A stretch of DNA of 64,000 nucleotides from Kiritimatiellia bacterium. Its GTDB lineage: Bacteria > Verrucomicrobiota > Kiritimatiellia > RFP12 > UBA1067. The notes under the pieces are model-generated. The model was given only the letters and a program-made list of their open reading frames with translations. It was not told the DNA's origin and ran no database searches. The stretch spans positions 1 through 64,000 of the forward strand of contig JAFWKK010000072.1 of assembly GCA_017514235.1 (NCBI GenBank), in the 5' to 3' direction. Numbering within the stretch: position 1 is the stretch's first letter; every line of letters begins with the position of its first letter. Both the position numbers and the translations under genes were made by a program. Below, in pieces: positions 16,084-25,857 of this stretch.

Positions 16084-16614
16084 TCATTTTGAAGCCGTTG
16101 GCCCGCCGAGATATCCCCTTACCGCCTTGTCAAAGTCCGACTTCAACTGTCGCATCTCCCGCTGACGATAAATGGTAAATTCATGCTCCGCCTTTTCCAT
16201 CGCATCTTCATGCGAAACTTTTCCTTTGCCTGTGAGCAACTTTGCACGCAACCGCTTCAACTGGTCGTCGAGAGCCGCAACCCAATCGGACATTGACATG
16301 GGTTCTTCCGCCAATGCCTTGTATTCGGCAAAGGCGAGATTGTAATGGTCGACATGCCGCCCAATCGAACGTGTTCCCTCGGTTTGAACTGTCAAATATT
16401 TTTTGACAGTTCGATTTCTATCCAACTCGCCGCTATCTATAATCTGCCGTATATGATGGCTCACAAGTTGTTTTGTCGTATTAAAAAGGTCGGCGAGCTG
16501 CTTTTGCGTCAGCCATACGTCATTGTCTGCAAACCGCGCCACGACAGCCGACTTTCCGCCGACTGTCCCATACACGGCAAATCGCCCTGGCAAATCGATG
16601 TTATGCTCACTCAT
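16084..16614 (-). CDS. RhuM-family protein, internally deleted
   Basis: The ATG at 16614 lies 9 bases after AGGAG. The N-terminus (ARFADNDVWLTQKQLADLF, TTKQLVSHHIRQI, GELDRN) is the DNA-binding-like start of RhuM/virulence proteins, up to HVDHYNL. The protein then jumps to the family C-terminus (AFAEYKALAEEPMSMSDWVA, GKVSHEDAMEKAEHEF). The central region of roughly 150 residues is absent, giving 176 residues rather than about 330. RhuM genes are frequent beside restriction systems and mobile elements, but their role is not established. Confidence 0.7.
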   Translation of the reverse strand: MSEHNIDLPGRFAVYGTVGGKSAVVARFADNDVWLTQKQLADLFNTTKQLVSHHIRQIIDSGELDRNRTVKKYLTVQTEGTRSIGRHVDHYNLAFAEYKALAEEPMSMSDWVAALDDQLKRLRAKLLTGKGKVSHEDAMEKAEHEFTIYRQREMRQLKSDFDKAVRGYLGGPTASK

Positions 16615-16717
16615 TTCAAACAACTCCTATGCATTATGTCGTAGCGAGTATAATTTTGTGTTCCTCTTCAGCCATAATTCACCCCTTGTCCTATACCACA
16701 CTTTCTCCATACCACTG

Positions 16718-16858
16718 TCAAACTTCATCCGTCAACTTGCGCAGTTCTTCGCGTATGCGCTCGGCCCCGGCTTCGTCTCCATGCTGACCGACATATTCAA
16801 GCAAGGCGTCAAGTCGCTTGATCGCCTCTATCGTATCATCTCTCTGCGGCATCGCCAT
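16718..16858 (-). CDS. 46-residue helical microprotein
   Basis: The ATG at 16858 is chosen because GGAGG lies about 11 bases upstream; earlier starts in the frame lie inside the preceding gene without such a site. The product (MAMPQRDDTIEAIKRLDALL ... ERIREELRKLTDEV) is charged and almost certainly two amphipathic helices or one coiled coil. It follows the 303-residue unknown protein by 43 bases. I know no named family. It may be an accessory or antitoxin-like partner, by position only. Confidence 0.5.
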   Translation of the reverse strand: MAMPQRDDTIEAIKRLDALLEYVGQHGDEAGAERIREELRKLTDEV

Positions 16859-16901
16859 AGTCTCTACTCCTCCATTCTTGTCCACCAATGGGTCTGCACC
16901 T

Positions 16902-17813
16902 CTAACATCCACCCCTGACATTCTCATCTCCACCCACCAGGCGCAATCGATGGGAACCACAGATTGAGCACTTACGATCCTTGCGATTCAATGTTGACAC
17001 ATCATAATCACGGTTTAGGCAATCCGCGCAATAGAAGCATGGACCTAACTCTTTGGCAATTCTTTTACCGATGTACCCGTCCAACTTCGTCTTCAGCGGA
17101 TGCGGTGGAACTACAAAGTCGGGGCTCTTCAGCAAATCGGTTTTCAGTTTGAAAAATGTTTCATCTACGTCCACATCTAAATACTCATCGCCAAAATGGT
17201 TAAAGAGAACATATCGACGCTCATTCTCTTCCTTCCATTTCGGATCCTTTACTGACAACATCCAATATTGCAGAATCTCTTCAAGAAATGTCTGCTTCTC
17301 GTCTGTCGACATTTTAAATTGATCCACGATTGAACACAGAAACCTAAGTTCTGATTTAGCTTTCGCCTTGCCATAAATGACATCCATACAAACGACCTGG
17401 AATAATGCATAATCATCATAGCTGTCATTGCCATCGCTTCTTACCCAATGACGTTTCATCAATGGCGCAATCAATTCAGCCGTGCGATCCCCCTTAAACC
17501 CATAAACGGCGTGCCCATATTTTTCCCGGAACTCCTCGCTTGGATTCCTCTTAGTGAACGAGGCCACCCAGTAGCGTCGGGTCGGCTTCATGTCAAATTT
17601 CTTGAGCCACGCATAACCCATCTCTGGCAATTCATCAATCAACTCCCGCAAACACACACTTTCACGGCCATCATTCAACAACTCTGTTTTACGTATCCAC
17701 AACTGTCCATTCTCCCAGCTTTTCTTTGCATCCGTAGTATGGATACACTTATAAGACACTCCGTCGTGATAGCCGTTACGCGAGCGTAAAATATAATTAC
17801 TGATCTGGAACAT
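16902..17813 (-). CDS. DUF2971-like protein with C-terminal zinc ribbon
   Basis: The 303-residue protein begins with SYKCIHTTDAKKSWENGQLW followed by ELLNDGRES, and then has WVASFTKRNPSEEFREKYGH with AVYGFK. This is the order of short motifs seen in DUF2971 proteins (YK, gx-LW, LNDxxE, a central F-T/S strand). The last 45 residues hold CFYCADC and CSICGSH, two Cys pairs that should bind zinc and perhaps nucleic acid. Its first codons overlap the end of the upstream gene by 17 bases, so the two are coupled. The biochemical function is unknown; the defence context suggests an effector, which is inference. Confidence 0.5.
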   Translation of the reverse strand: MFQISNYILRSRNGYHDGVSYKCIHTTDAKKSWENGQLWIRKTELLNDGRESVCLRELIDELPEMGYAWLKKFDMKPTRRYWVASFTKRNPSEEFREKYGHAVYGFKGDRTAELIAPLMKRHWVRSDGNDSYDDYALFQVVCMDVIYGKAKAKSELRFLCSIVDQFKMSTDEKQTFLEEILQYWMLSVKDPKWKEENERRYVLFNHFGDEYLDVDVDETFFKLKTDLLKSPDFVVPPHPLKTKLDGYIGKRIAKELGPCFYCADCLNRDYDVSTLNRKDRKCSICGSHRLRLVGGDENVRGGC

Positions 17814-18510
17814 TCAGGATACCTAAGAATGGGCTAACGGCAGGTGACAAACCCGACAATGCTATCAATTTGGACTCCTCGCCAAACAGCGAGGCAAGTT
17901 CCTTTCGGTCAAATTGAATTTCGTGTTCGTTCGGCGTACCTCGCATGAAGCTTAAATCAGTCAGCATCATCGAAAAGACCATTGCAATCTCAGCCATTCG
18001 CCCTTTCGAAAAGTCACGCTCGTACAAATGTCGAACATTTCGAATTAGATATTTAGACAACCGCCCACCTTTGCAACAAACATATTCCTGATATGCAAGA
18101 TAAAACAGCCGCAACTGCTTCAACAACCTCCTATACGCCTCAATGGGTTCAAATCTTTTCGGCTCTGACCCAGAGATCATTGCCTCCCCCATATATCGGA
18201 ACTTCTCCATCAACGCAACATCAGCGACAATCTCATATAATCTAGACTTGAGAAACCAGAAGAAGTAATGACTTGCTTCCATATAAATGGAATTAATGAG
18301 CATGACTTCATAGTCAGTTACCCGACATATTCCGAGCACTGGCTTCTGCTGATAGTCGTAATTGCAAGAAAGGTCAACAAGCGCATCCTTCGTTTTATAT
18401 GAGGGGTGCGCAATATATGATCTCAACAGACGAACAACCTCATCAAAAAATCGTTCGCGATCATTAATCGGCCAGTCATTTGGTTTTTCCGGCTCCATAT
18501 CAGACATCAA
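17797..18510 (-). CDS. Unknown protein of the restriction island
   Basis: I do not recognise this 237-residue protein. It is predicted mainly helical and soluble, with an aromatic-rich segment (EASHYFFWFLKSRLYEI, about residues 78-94), a basic middle (RRLLKQLRLFYLAYQEYVCC, about 125-144) and no signal peptide or membrane helix. It starts 15 bases after the type III restriction subunit and overlaps the next gene, so it belongs to the same operon. It could act with the DUF2971-like protein as a two-gene module. Confidence 0.6.
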   Translation of the reverse strand: MMSDMEPEKPNDWPINDRERFFDEVVRLLRSYIAHPSYKTKDALVDLSCNYDYQQKPVLGICRVTDYEVMLINSIYMEASHYFFWFLKSRLYEIVADVALMEKFRYMGEAMISGSEPKRFEPIEAYRRLLKQLRLFYLAYQEYVCCKGGRLSKYLIRNVRHLYERDFSKGRMAEIAMVFSMMLTDLSFMRGTPNEHEIQFDRKELASLFGEESKLIALSGLSPAVSPFLGILNVPDQ

Positions 18511-18525
18511 CTCTACTCTGGACCA

Positions 18526-21207
18526 CTATGCAAGCTTGAAGGCCTCTTCTATCTGCTGGGCCACGGTCAAGCCGCTTGGTTCAGAACCGTATATCGTGGC
18601 ATAGACATAGCGCGATGCATCTTGCGCGGCCCAGAGTTTCCCGATAGCCGTCTTTTCGACTGTATCGGCGGATTGCCCTGTAAGCTCTCCCTTGTATTCC
18701 AAGACAAAAAGTCGACCGTCCACAAGTTCCCCGATAAAGTCAGGATAGAACCACTCCGTCCTGCCACCCATTGGCAAGCGGAACGAAGCTGAATCGGAAT
18801 CCTTGTTCCGGAGCCAATAAAGGACCTTTGGCGAAGAATCAATCAGCTTTGCACATTCAAATTCTTCACCCTCTCCAAATGGCTTCTTGCCGTCAAACTT
18901 CGGTATGCCATAAGTCCCCAAATAGTGTTTCTTGAATCGCCAGCTTCCATTGTATACATCAGAATTACCAGCGTATATATGTTCGTCAAGCGTAAACCCT
19001 CCGGGCAGATCCAAAGCAAGCCTGTAATCGCCGCCCAAACAAAAGGTTTTCTGGTACGCCTTGCGCCTTGCCTTGCCAAGTGCCTCGCTCAAATGCCATT
19101 CCAGCCGTTGCTTGATCTGGAAGCGTACCAAAACCATCTGCTCACAAGTCATGCCGTGATTGATCCGAAGATCGGAAACAATCCGTGTCAACCAATGTCG
19201 TTTTTCAGACTGCAACAACAACACGCAATCTTTAGTAATGCCGTCCAACACGTTCACGACATCGGCCTCTTCAATCTTTCCCGAGAAACCTTTTAGATAC
19301 TCGGTATGCGCATCTGCCGCAAACCGTGCGGTCATCTCGTTACCGTCCAGTTTCAGTATGAATGTCTTTCCGTCGTTTCCGCTAATCGATATTTCGTTCG
19401 CCGATAGCGCCTCCGGCAGAAAACCAAGAATAGAGTCCCCAATCGTCTCATATACAGCGTCCGTTGAAAACAGATTGTCACCGTCTATCTCAACGACAAG
19501 TCTCGGGAACCTCCAAGGATGGCCCTTTGCAGGGACCGGCGCCGCAACTTGCGCCTTCTTCTTCTGGTGCTTGAGCTTAAGTTCATGCGCCTTTTCTTGC
19601 AAGCCATTTTTTGCAAGCTGCACGGCCACTTGCTCGATCTCTCCGTCATCCTCGGCGCCAGAAAGCTGTATCTCTCCATCACCGCTTGCAAAATCCTGAA
19701 CCTTGATTCCCGCAGGCAAGACCAGTCCATCCAGCGTCGCCTTGTCCAACTTGACTACATCCGACGGCACGGAGAACAAATCACCCTGGCCGCCTGTCTC
19801 CGGCAGATTCTCCTGCACGGCCTTGAACGCCTCAACCTCCGAAAAGCCCTTCTTCTTGAGACCTTCCGTCAGCTCCTTGGCGGCGGAACCGAACTCCTTG
19901 CTCATGACGAACGCATACGCACGATTCAATTCGCGCGTCTTGCGCCGTTTTGCATACGGCATTCGCATCACTCGTCCTAACAGCTGGATCGTGTCCTTGC
20001 TGCTACCAACGTTTGCGAGCGAACAGAAAACGTATGCAAACGGACAATCCCACCCTTCCTTCAATGCCTGGACGGTGATGACATAATTGACTTTACAGGC
20101 TGGATCCATGACATTGACATCGTCCAACTCCTTCTGGTCGCCCGTTGCGATCTTGACTTCCTCTTCTGGAATCTTCAGCGTATCCGTCAAATACTCCTTC
20201 AGCTTCTCGACGGGAACGTCACCGTTCTTCGGCGTCGCCTGGAACAAAACGATCGGCCGGACATATTTGCCCTCTTTTGCGGCATTCTCCGCCACCGCTA
20301 GTTTTGCCAACTGTGCGCGTTTGGCATTTGCCGACACGACGGCCTTTTCCCAGTCAAGCTTGTACTCCGTCAGCTCAATCGGCAACTTGACCATCTCTTC
20401 GTCGAAAAGCTCCTGCGCATAGACGCTGTAAAGGACGTTGTTGTCACGTCCCGGCGTCGCCGTCAAGCCCAGAACGGCGCTTGGATTCAGACGCACCAAC
20501 GACTTCTGCGAAAGGTCTGTCACCATGTGATGCGCCTCGTCAACAATGATGATCGGGCGTATGTGGCACAGGAAATTGGCAAAAGAGAACTTAGGCTTCG
20601 TCGGATCGCCGCCAACCGCCTCGTCCTGCGCTTCCATGCCGGGTTCAAGCGCAATGTCGCCGAAATGCCGCTCCATGTCTTCGTTATGCCGATAGACATT
20701 GTATTTGCCAGTTTCCTCATGGACGAACGCCTGAACGGTGCTGACGACGATGCAGAGGTTGTCCGCGATGTCCTCCGGCAATATCTGGAACTTCTCGTCA
20801 AGGTCGAACACCTTGACGCGCCCTTCGAACTGACGGTCAAGTTCCTGTCGGTAGGGATGCAGCACGTTCTTGAATGCATCTGCCGTCTGCTTCCGTATCG
20901 TGTCGCTCGGCGCGAACCACAAAACGAACGGACAATCCTTTGACTGCGCCTCGGCGATGATCTTCAGCGAATGTGCCGCGAGGATCGTCTTGCCGCCGCC
21001 CGTCGGAACCTTGATGCAGACTGTTGGCACGTCCTCCATCCCCTTCGGCGACTTGTAGCCGTAGTCCGCGCCCAGACGCAGCCGCACGTCCCCCTCCGCC
21101 GTCACCGTCTTGTAGGCGGCCTCCGGCGACTCGAACGCGCACCTCTCGAAATACGCCTTGACTGCGGCCAGCGTGTTGCCTTGATATCTCGTTAATGTCA
21201 TGCTCAT
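18526..21207 (-). CDS. res: Type III restriction enzyme, R (helicase-nuclease) subunit
   Basis: The 893-residue protein has a superfamily-2 helicase core: VPTGGGKT (67-74, Walker A), VDEAHHM (Walker B), LTATPGR (motif III) and QLLGRVMRMPY (motif VI). Near the C-terminus WFYPDFIGEL and FVLEYKGE form the PD-(D/E)xK nuclease. These are the parts of type III Res, which translocates or slides on DNA after meeting two inversely oriented sites and cuts 25-27 bases away. The start has GGAGGTGAGGTC just upstream, inside the end of the methyltransferase gene, so Mod and Res are coupled. All core motifs look intact. Confidence 0.93.
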   Translation of the reverse strand: MSMTLTRYQGNTLAAVKAYFERCAFESPEAAYKTVTAEGDVRLRLGADYGYKSPKGMEDVPTVCIKVPTGGGKTILAAHSLKIIAEAQSKDCPFVLWFAPSDTIRKQTADAFKNVLHPYRQELDRQFEGRVKVFDLDEKFQILPEDIADNLCIVVSTVQAFVHEETGKYNVYRHNEDMERHFGDIALEPGMEAQDEAVGGDPTKPKFSFANFLCHIRPIIIVDEAHHMVTDLSQKSLVRLNPSAVLGLTATPGRDNNVLYSVYAQELFDEEMVKLPIELTEYKLDWEKAVVSANAKRAQLAKLAVAENAAKEGKYVRPIVLFQATPKNGDVPVEKLKEYLTDTLKIPEEEVKIATGDQKELDDVNVMDPACKVNYVITVQALKEGWDCPFAYVFCSLANVGSSKDTIQLLGRVMRMPYAKRRKTRELNRAYAFVMSKEFGSAAKELTEGLKKKGFSEVEAFKAVQENLPETGGQGDLFSVPSDVVKLDKATLDGLVLPAGIKVQDFASGDGEIQLSGAEDDGEIEQVAVQLAKNGLQEKAHELKLKHQKKKAQVAAPVPAKGHPWRFPRLVVEIDGDNLFSTDAVYETIGDSILGFLPEALSANEISISGNDGKTFILKLDGNEMTARFAADAHTEYLKGFSGKIEEADVVNVLDGITKDCVLLLQSEKRHWLTRIVSDLRINHGMTCEQMVLVRFQIKQRLEWHLSEALGKARRKAYQKTFCLGGDYRLALDLPGGFTLDEHIYAGNSDVYNGSWRFKKHYLGTYGIPKFDGKKPFGEGEEFECAKLIDSSPKVLYWLRNKDSDSASFRLPMGGRTEWFYPDFIGELVDGRLFVLEYKGELTGQSADTVEKTAIGKLWAAQDASRYVYATIYGSEPSGLTVAQQIEEAFKLA

Positions 21208-21211
21208 GACC

Positions 21212-22756
21212 TCACCTCCTCGTCACCAAGTCGTAGGGCGTCTGGCGGAAATCGATCTTCAACGCCTCCAATGTCGGCGCCATCAAACGACACGCCTCGC
21301 CATAGACGACAATCTTCTCATGGTCTCGCCCGGCCAAGTCAGCCTGTATCACCTCCAGCGTCTTGCGCGTCAACACATTGCCGCCGTTCACGCTCCTGTC
21401 CTTAAGGATGCCGTTGTACAGCAGCACGTACGCCGTTCCTTCATGTACGCCAAGAACGGTAGATTTCTTACCGCCCATATAAGGCGTCTTCGTTTCGGTG
21501 AACCAAACATGCGCCGCCATCACGTCAAACGGAATGTCACACGTCAGCGAACCGTCCTCGTTCAAGATCGCCTCGCCCAGCTCGTAGTAACGGAAACCGC
21601 CGCCGCCCTGCCACTTCACCGCCTTGGAGATTCCGCCCTGCTCGCCGTCAACGACCTTCTTCATCCGCACCGCACAATGCGTCTTCGCGTGTTCTCCCAT
21701 CTCAATGCCGATCCACCGCCGCCCCATCTTGTGAGCAACCGCCGTTGTCGTACCAGAGCCAAGAAACGAATCAAGCACCAAATCCCCCTCGTCAGTCGCA
21801 ATCTCCAAAACCCGTTGTAACAGTTTTTCTGGCTTTGGCGTGTCAAAAGCATCTTGAGCTCCAAACAACGTGGTCTGTTCCGACTGTGAGTTGCGGTTAC
21901 TCCCTGCATAAGCGAATGACCACAATGTTTCAGGCGGACGAGTCGCATTTGCATCGGCATAAATCTTGTAGTATGGAGACCAGCCCTTGCGACCTTTCAC
22001 CCATTCAATATCTTCCGGGCGATTTTCAACTTCAGATTTAGACCATCTCCACCGACCATCAGACCCATCTGCACGAACAGGGAACACCTCTTTCCCATCC
22101 GGGGCTACTATGCCATAATAAAGATTTGGCCTGTCAGCTCGTGCATCTTGTTGCCCCATTGATCGAAGTGGCTTCAAATAATATCGCCGCCCATCTTTCG
22201 ACACCTTATCATAATGCGCAGGGATCTCCTCAACTTTCACTTTGTTGATGCGAAGTTCTGTTACATTTTTCGCATAAACCAACGTATGATCATACCTAGT
22301 GGAAAACAGTTTTGCATCCATTTTGGGACTATCAGACTTTTCCCAGGCAACATCAGCAATGAAATATCTCCTGCCCAATATCTCATCGCAAATCACTTTG
22401 CAATAATGCGCTTCAGAATCATCGATGGAAATCCAGATGCTTCCATCTTCGCGTAGAAACTCGCGCAGGAGCTTGAGGCGCGGGTACATCATGTTGAGCC
22501 AAGTGGAGTGTTCGAGGTTATCGTCGTAGTGCTCGAACGCGGAGCCGGTGTTGTACGGCGGATCGATGTAGATGCACTTCACCTGTCCGGCATAGAACGG
22601 CAGCAGTGCCTTCAGCGCCTCCAGGTTATCGCCATGCACAAGAACATTGTCGCCCGAACCATACGACAGCGACTTGTCCTCGCGCAGAATCTTCATGACG
22701 ACGTCCTTGACGGACTTCGTCGCCTTTTCCCTACCCATCCAATTTAGCGTTGGCAT
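21212..22756 (-). CDS. mod: Type III DNA methyltransferase (Mod subunit)
   Basis: The ATG at 22756 follows GAAGGAG; the longer open frame lacks such a site. The 514-residue protein has DPPYNTGS (about 65-72, motif IV) before SFLGSGTTTAVAHKMGRRW (motif I), the beta-class order for N6-adenine methylases of type III systems. The variable segment between them (about residues 110-300) should hold the target-recognition domain. It modifies one strand of an asymmetric site and guides the Res subunit. Recognition sequence cannot be read from the protein. It is coupled to res by 4 bases. Confidence 0.93.
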   Translation of the reverse strand: MPTLNWMGREKATKSVKDVVMKILREDKSLSYGSGDNVLVHGDNLEALKALLPFYAGQVKCIYIDPPYNTGSAFEHYDDNLEHSTWLNMMYPRLKLLREFLREDGSIWISIDDSEAHYCKVICDEILGRRYFIADVAWEKSDSPKMDAKLFSTRYDHTLVYAKNVTELRINKVKVEEIPAHYDKVSKDGRRYYLKPLRSMGQQDARADRPNLYYGIVAPDGKEVFPVRADGSDGRWRWSKSEVENRPEDIEWVKGRKGWSPYYKIYADANATRPPETLWSFAYAGSNRNSQSEQTTLFGAQDAFDTPKPEKLLQRVLEIATDEGDLVLDSFLGSGTTTAVAHKMGRRWIGIEMGEHAKTHCAVRMKKVVDGEQGGISKAVKWQGGGGFRYYELGEAILNEDGSLTCDIPFDVMAAHVWFTETKTPYMGGKKSTVLGVHEGTAYVLLYNGILKDRSVNGGNVLTRKTLEVIQADLAGRDHEKIVVYGEACRLMAPTLEALKIDFRQTPYDLVTRR

Positions 22757-22811
22757 TTTCGGTTCTCCTTCAGCAAACAGGTTCCAAGTGGTCAAGGCCA
22801 CAAAAATCAAA

Positions 22812-24725
22812 CTACACTTTATTGTGATGTTTGTCATACCATTCAAGTTCATCATCAAAAGCTCCTTCCCAATCAAGAATTTCAAGCCAATCGAATATTC
22901 GATTGAAGTTCTTAATTGTTGTTTCATCTGGAATCAATTCACCAGACTCAACCATCGCAGCAAATCGTTTTGCTTTAGCGACCTTCGACTTTTTAATATC
23001 CTTGGGGTCGAAATCCTTCCCGCACACCTTCCTATAGTCTTCTGACGAAAGCAGATTTTCTATTTGGTTTCCTCGATCACGCGATACCATGCAGACGTGA
23101 AATCCGACTTCACCAAAAGCCGCATCAATTTTCTTAGAAGTTTTAAGTCCCTCTTCGTCGTAATCGAGCAGGACGGAAAACGGCAAGCCCCATCCCAGTA
23201 AAATTGAAAGGACATTGGGTACAGATGGCGCACCCTGACATGGAATCACGAAAGGCTTATCTTCATCAGGAACCTTCAGAAATGTCAGCATTGCATTGAC
23301 ATAATACGCGTCAGATATTCCCTCGACGACCAGATTCATACGTGAGGTCTGCGGCGTTAAGCTCATGGACATGTCATATCCAAGCGCATGGCAGACCGGT
23401 GTAAGAACTTCCATTCGGCTAGGGCAATCTTCGATAGCGGTCAAATTCTCTATGATCGACGTGTTGGCTTGGCGAACAATCGCCTCGACATCGCCAAGCC
23501 TGTTCTTGTCAATGAGATAAGGGCTATGCGTCGTGTACAGAACGTACTTTGTCCCTTGCGCCAAAGTCTGAAGAAGTTTCAGGACCTCCTTTTGCGCCGT
23601 TATGTGTAGGTGTATCGCAGGTTCATCAATCAGAATGATGCTATTACGGGAATGCAACGCACGCTTCAATTCAAAGAACGCACTTAGATACCAGCGCACG
23701 CCAGAGCTTGCCTCAGACCACAAAACACTGCCGGTCGTATCGGCATTGCAAATGGTGAACCGGAGATACGATCCGTCGAACTTGACATTGAGCTCAATCT
23801 CAGCCGAACCTTTCAGGTAGGATTCGTTAAATTCCCGCATCAGCTTTCTGGTTTCCTTGGCGATGCGGTCTTGTATATTATTACGCACACTCTCGTTCTT
23901 CTCGCTGAATGCCGCAATCAGCTCTTCACGAGAACTGCCAACCGCGCCCAGAAAACGTTCAAGCGCGACTTTCTTGTCGCGGCTAATCCGATGATCCCAC
24001 GCCATGACTTCATCAACATTGTATGCATTGGGGAATTCGGCGGCATCTTCGAAAAGATGAATCTGCGGCGACACCTTCCTAAATGCCGAATAGCGTTTTT
24101 CCAGCGCGTCTCGCAATGACTCCAACAGCATCTTCAATTTGTTCTTGCGAGGCTCTTCAAGATGATGGATGAGATTCTGCAATGCCCAAGACACAAGTCC
24201 TGAAATGTTCGGAATGTAAAATCTACCATATTCCTTAAGTGCCCATACGAGACGCTGATAGTTGTCATCATTTAATATCCTTTTTTTCGCAAGGTAATCG
24301 CCAAGCTCTTTAATATCATCGCGGATATGCTCCAATTCCTTGATATTTTGCATGGCCGAAAAGAAAAAGCCTATGTACGACAATCTCGTTCGCCGTGTAG
24401 ATTTGTCGTAGTCGAACATATATCCCACATCACGGTTTTCTTCCGTGCCGACAATCTCGGGACCTATATCGGCTATATCCTGCCCATCCAGAGTTGCAAA
24501 AATCTTCAGAACCGGTGACTCATTCGTATTTTGATTGACCGCGCGGGCCGGTACAACATGTTCGACCTCGTTGCAGAAAAATTACATGCGCGATATGGCG
24601 TCAAGGGCATTCGTCTTGCCAACACCATTGCGTCCAATCAACGCCATGATGTTTGAATTAAATGTAATCCAGGCTTCATACCCGAACGAGCAATAGTTGC
24701 TGACATGTATTTCCTTAATTTTCAT
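22812..24725 (-). pseudogene. OLD-family ATPase / TOPRIM nuclease interrupted by an in-frame stop
   Basis: From the ATG at 24725 the frame encodes MKIKEIHVSNYCSFGYEAWI and then a Walker A (IGRNGVGKT, residues 30-38), but codon 48 is TAA (24582-24584). The same frame then continues for 589 codons without another stop. It carries the ABC-type Walker B (IILIDEPAIHLH), a TOPRIM domain (LVVEGISDAYY, LLDYDEEGLK, RDRGNQIENLL) and a normal end. A single change such as TTA to TAA explains this. The downstream ATG at 24428 has no ribosome site and would lack Walker A. Intact relatives (OLD, GajA) are anti-phage nucleases. Confidence 0.85.
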
Positions 24726-24775
24726 TTCACCCTCGCACAATCAGCGCTAGTTGTCATTATTATGAAGAGTCTCTT

Positions 24776-25699
24776 TCACATTGATTCGTCTGAATCATAA
24801 AAGTCATCTAGCACATAAGTTTGAACAGGCTTGATATACAATTCGTATCTGATGACCAGTCTCACCAATTCGTTGCCGTCGATCAAGGTAATCGGCGAAC
24901 CTTCTTTTGCGGCGGTCTTTGCCGCACTTGTAAACCTTCCATTTGTAATGAACACGCCATAATCCGCCTGATACTTGTTCATCGCCCCCAAGAACTGGTT
25001 GATCTCCGGCTCGGACACGGGGCCTACATTATATCGTTTGCATTGAATCACTACGCGCGTTGTCCGAAAATCATTGCGATCAACATGATAACCATATCCG
25101 TCAATTCCACCGTCATTGCTGACTTGAACGCCTTTTTCCGTAAATTCCACCCCCATCTTGTTTAACAAAGCCCTTGAAAATGCCTCAAACTTCTTGGGCG
25201 ACATCTTTGCGATAGCTGTAAGCAGGGTTTCCTTGAAATCGTCCTTGATCTTTTCCTCTGCCTGGGGTTCCTCTTCGCTGTCGTTCAGATCAACATCTTT
25301 CTTCTTCCTGTTCTTGCTAAGTTCTTCCCAATGCTTTCTAGACTTCTCAATAATGGCCCAAACATCCAGTTTGTCCAGATCAAGATTTTCGCCTTTCTCC
25401 GTTAGCACAACAGGCGACAAACGCGAGAATGTCACCAAATCATTAAAAAGCAAATCCTTGACCGCAAAATTGAACTTGAAGTTGAACTCTTTGTAGGTAT
25501 TCCCTTTGTTTTTAGATATCGTTACTCTCTCTGCATATTCGGCAATCTGATCGTCCAAATCAACAATACGTTCTTTAATCTCCGAACGCTCCAACTGCCC
25601 GCCCGCGTCCTGCAACACCTTTAAAATGGGCTTGATCAGATACGCAATCTTCCCATCAGCCGTCCTCTTGCTCAGTTTCACGCCATCTTCTTTTTTCAT
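24776..25699 (-). CDS. mrr: Mrr-type restriction endonuclease
   Basis: Residues about 1-100 form the winged-helix N-domain (YLIKPILKVLQDAGGQLERS). An acidic/lysine linker follows (about 130-160). Residues about 165-290 form the Mrr catalytic domain: FEAFSRALLNKMG, GGIDGYGY (catalytic Asp) and VIQCKRYN (Gln-x-Lys). All nuclease residues are present. Mrr is a type IV enzyme that cuts modified or foreign-methylated DNA. It starts 14 bases after a 47-residue microprotein, with GGAGGAACC in between. The mod gene of the same island must make a mark that this Mrr tolerates. Confidence 0.9.
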   Translation of the reverse strand: MKKEDGVKLSKRTADGKIAYLIKPILKVLQDAGGQLERSEIKERIVDLDDQIAEYAERVTISKNKGNTYKEFNFKFNFAVKDLLFNDLVTFSRLSPVVLTEKGENLDLDKLDVWAIIEKSRKHWEELSKNRKKKDVDLNDSEEEPQAEEKIKDDFKETLLTAIAKMSPKKFEAFSRALLNKMGVEFTEKGVQVSNDGGIDGYGYHVDRNDFRTTRVVIQCKRYNVGPVSEPEINQFLGAMNKYQADYGVFITNGRFTSAAKTAAKEGSPITLIDGNELVRLVIRYELYIKPVQTYVLDDFYDSDESM

Positions 25700-25713
25700 T
25701 TTCGGTTCCTCCG

Positions 25714-25857
25714 TTAATCATTGTACACTCGCCCAGTCACTGTCTTTCTGACACGAGAGTCAAACTTCATGCAGCCTTCTTCGCGCCCGCTCGGTTTCAC
25801 AGCTTCATTCTCTTTCATAGTTTCGTTGATAATGCTTTCCCTAATCTTGCCTTTCAC
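25714..25857 (-). CDS. 47-residue basic microprotein coupled to mrr
   Basis: A GTG at 25857 overlaps the TGA of the upstream gene (GTGA), and the frame ends 14 bases before mrr. The predicted protein (MKGKIRESIINETMKENEAV ... GCMKFDSRVRKTVTGRVYND) is charged, with one Cys and a basic end. No known family is recognised. The start-stop overlap, the position and the lack of any other gene in the gap argue that it is translated. It could be a cofactor or inhibitor of Mrr or of the 370-residue protein. Confidence 0.5.
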   Translation of the reverse strand: MKGKIRESIINETMKENEAVKPSGREEGCMKFDSRVRKTVTGRVYND

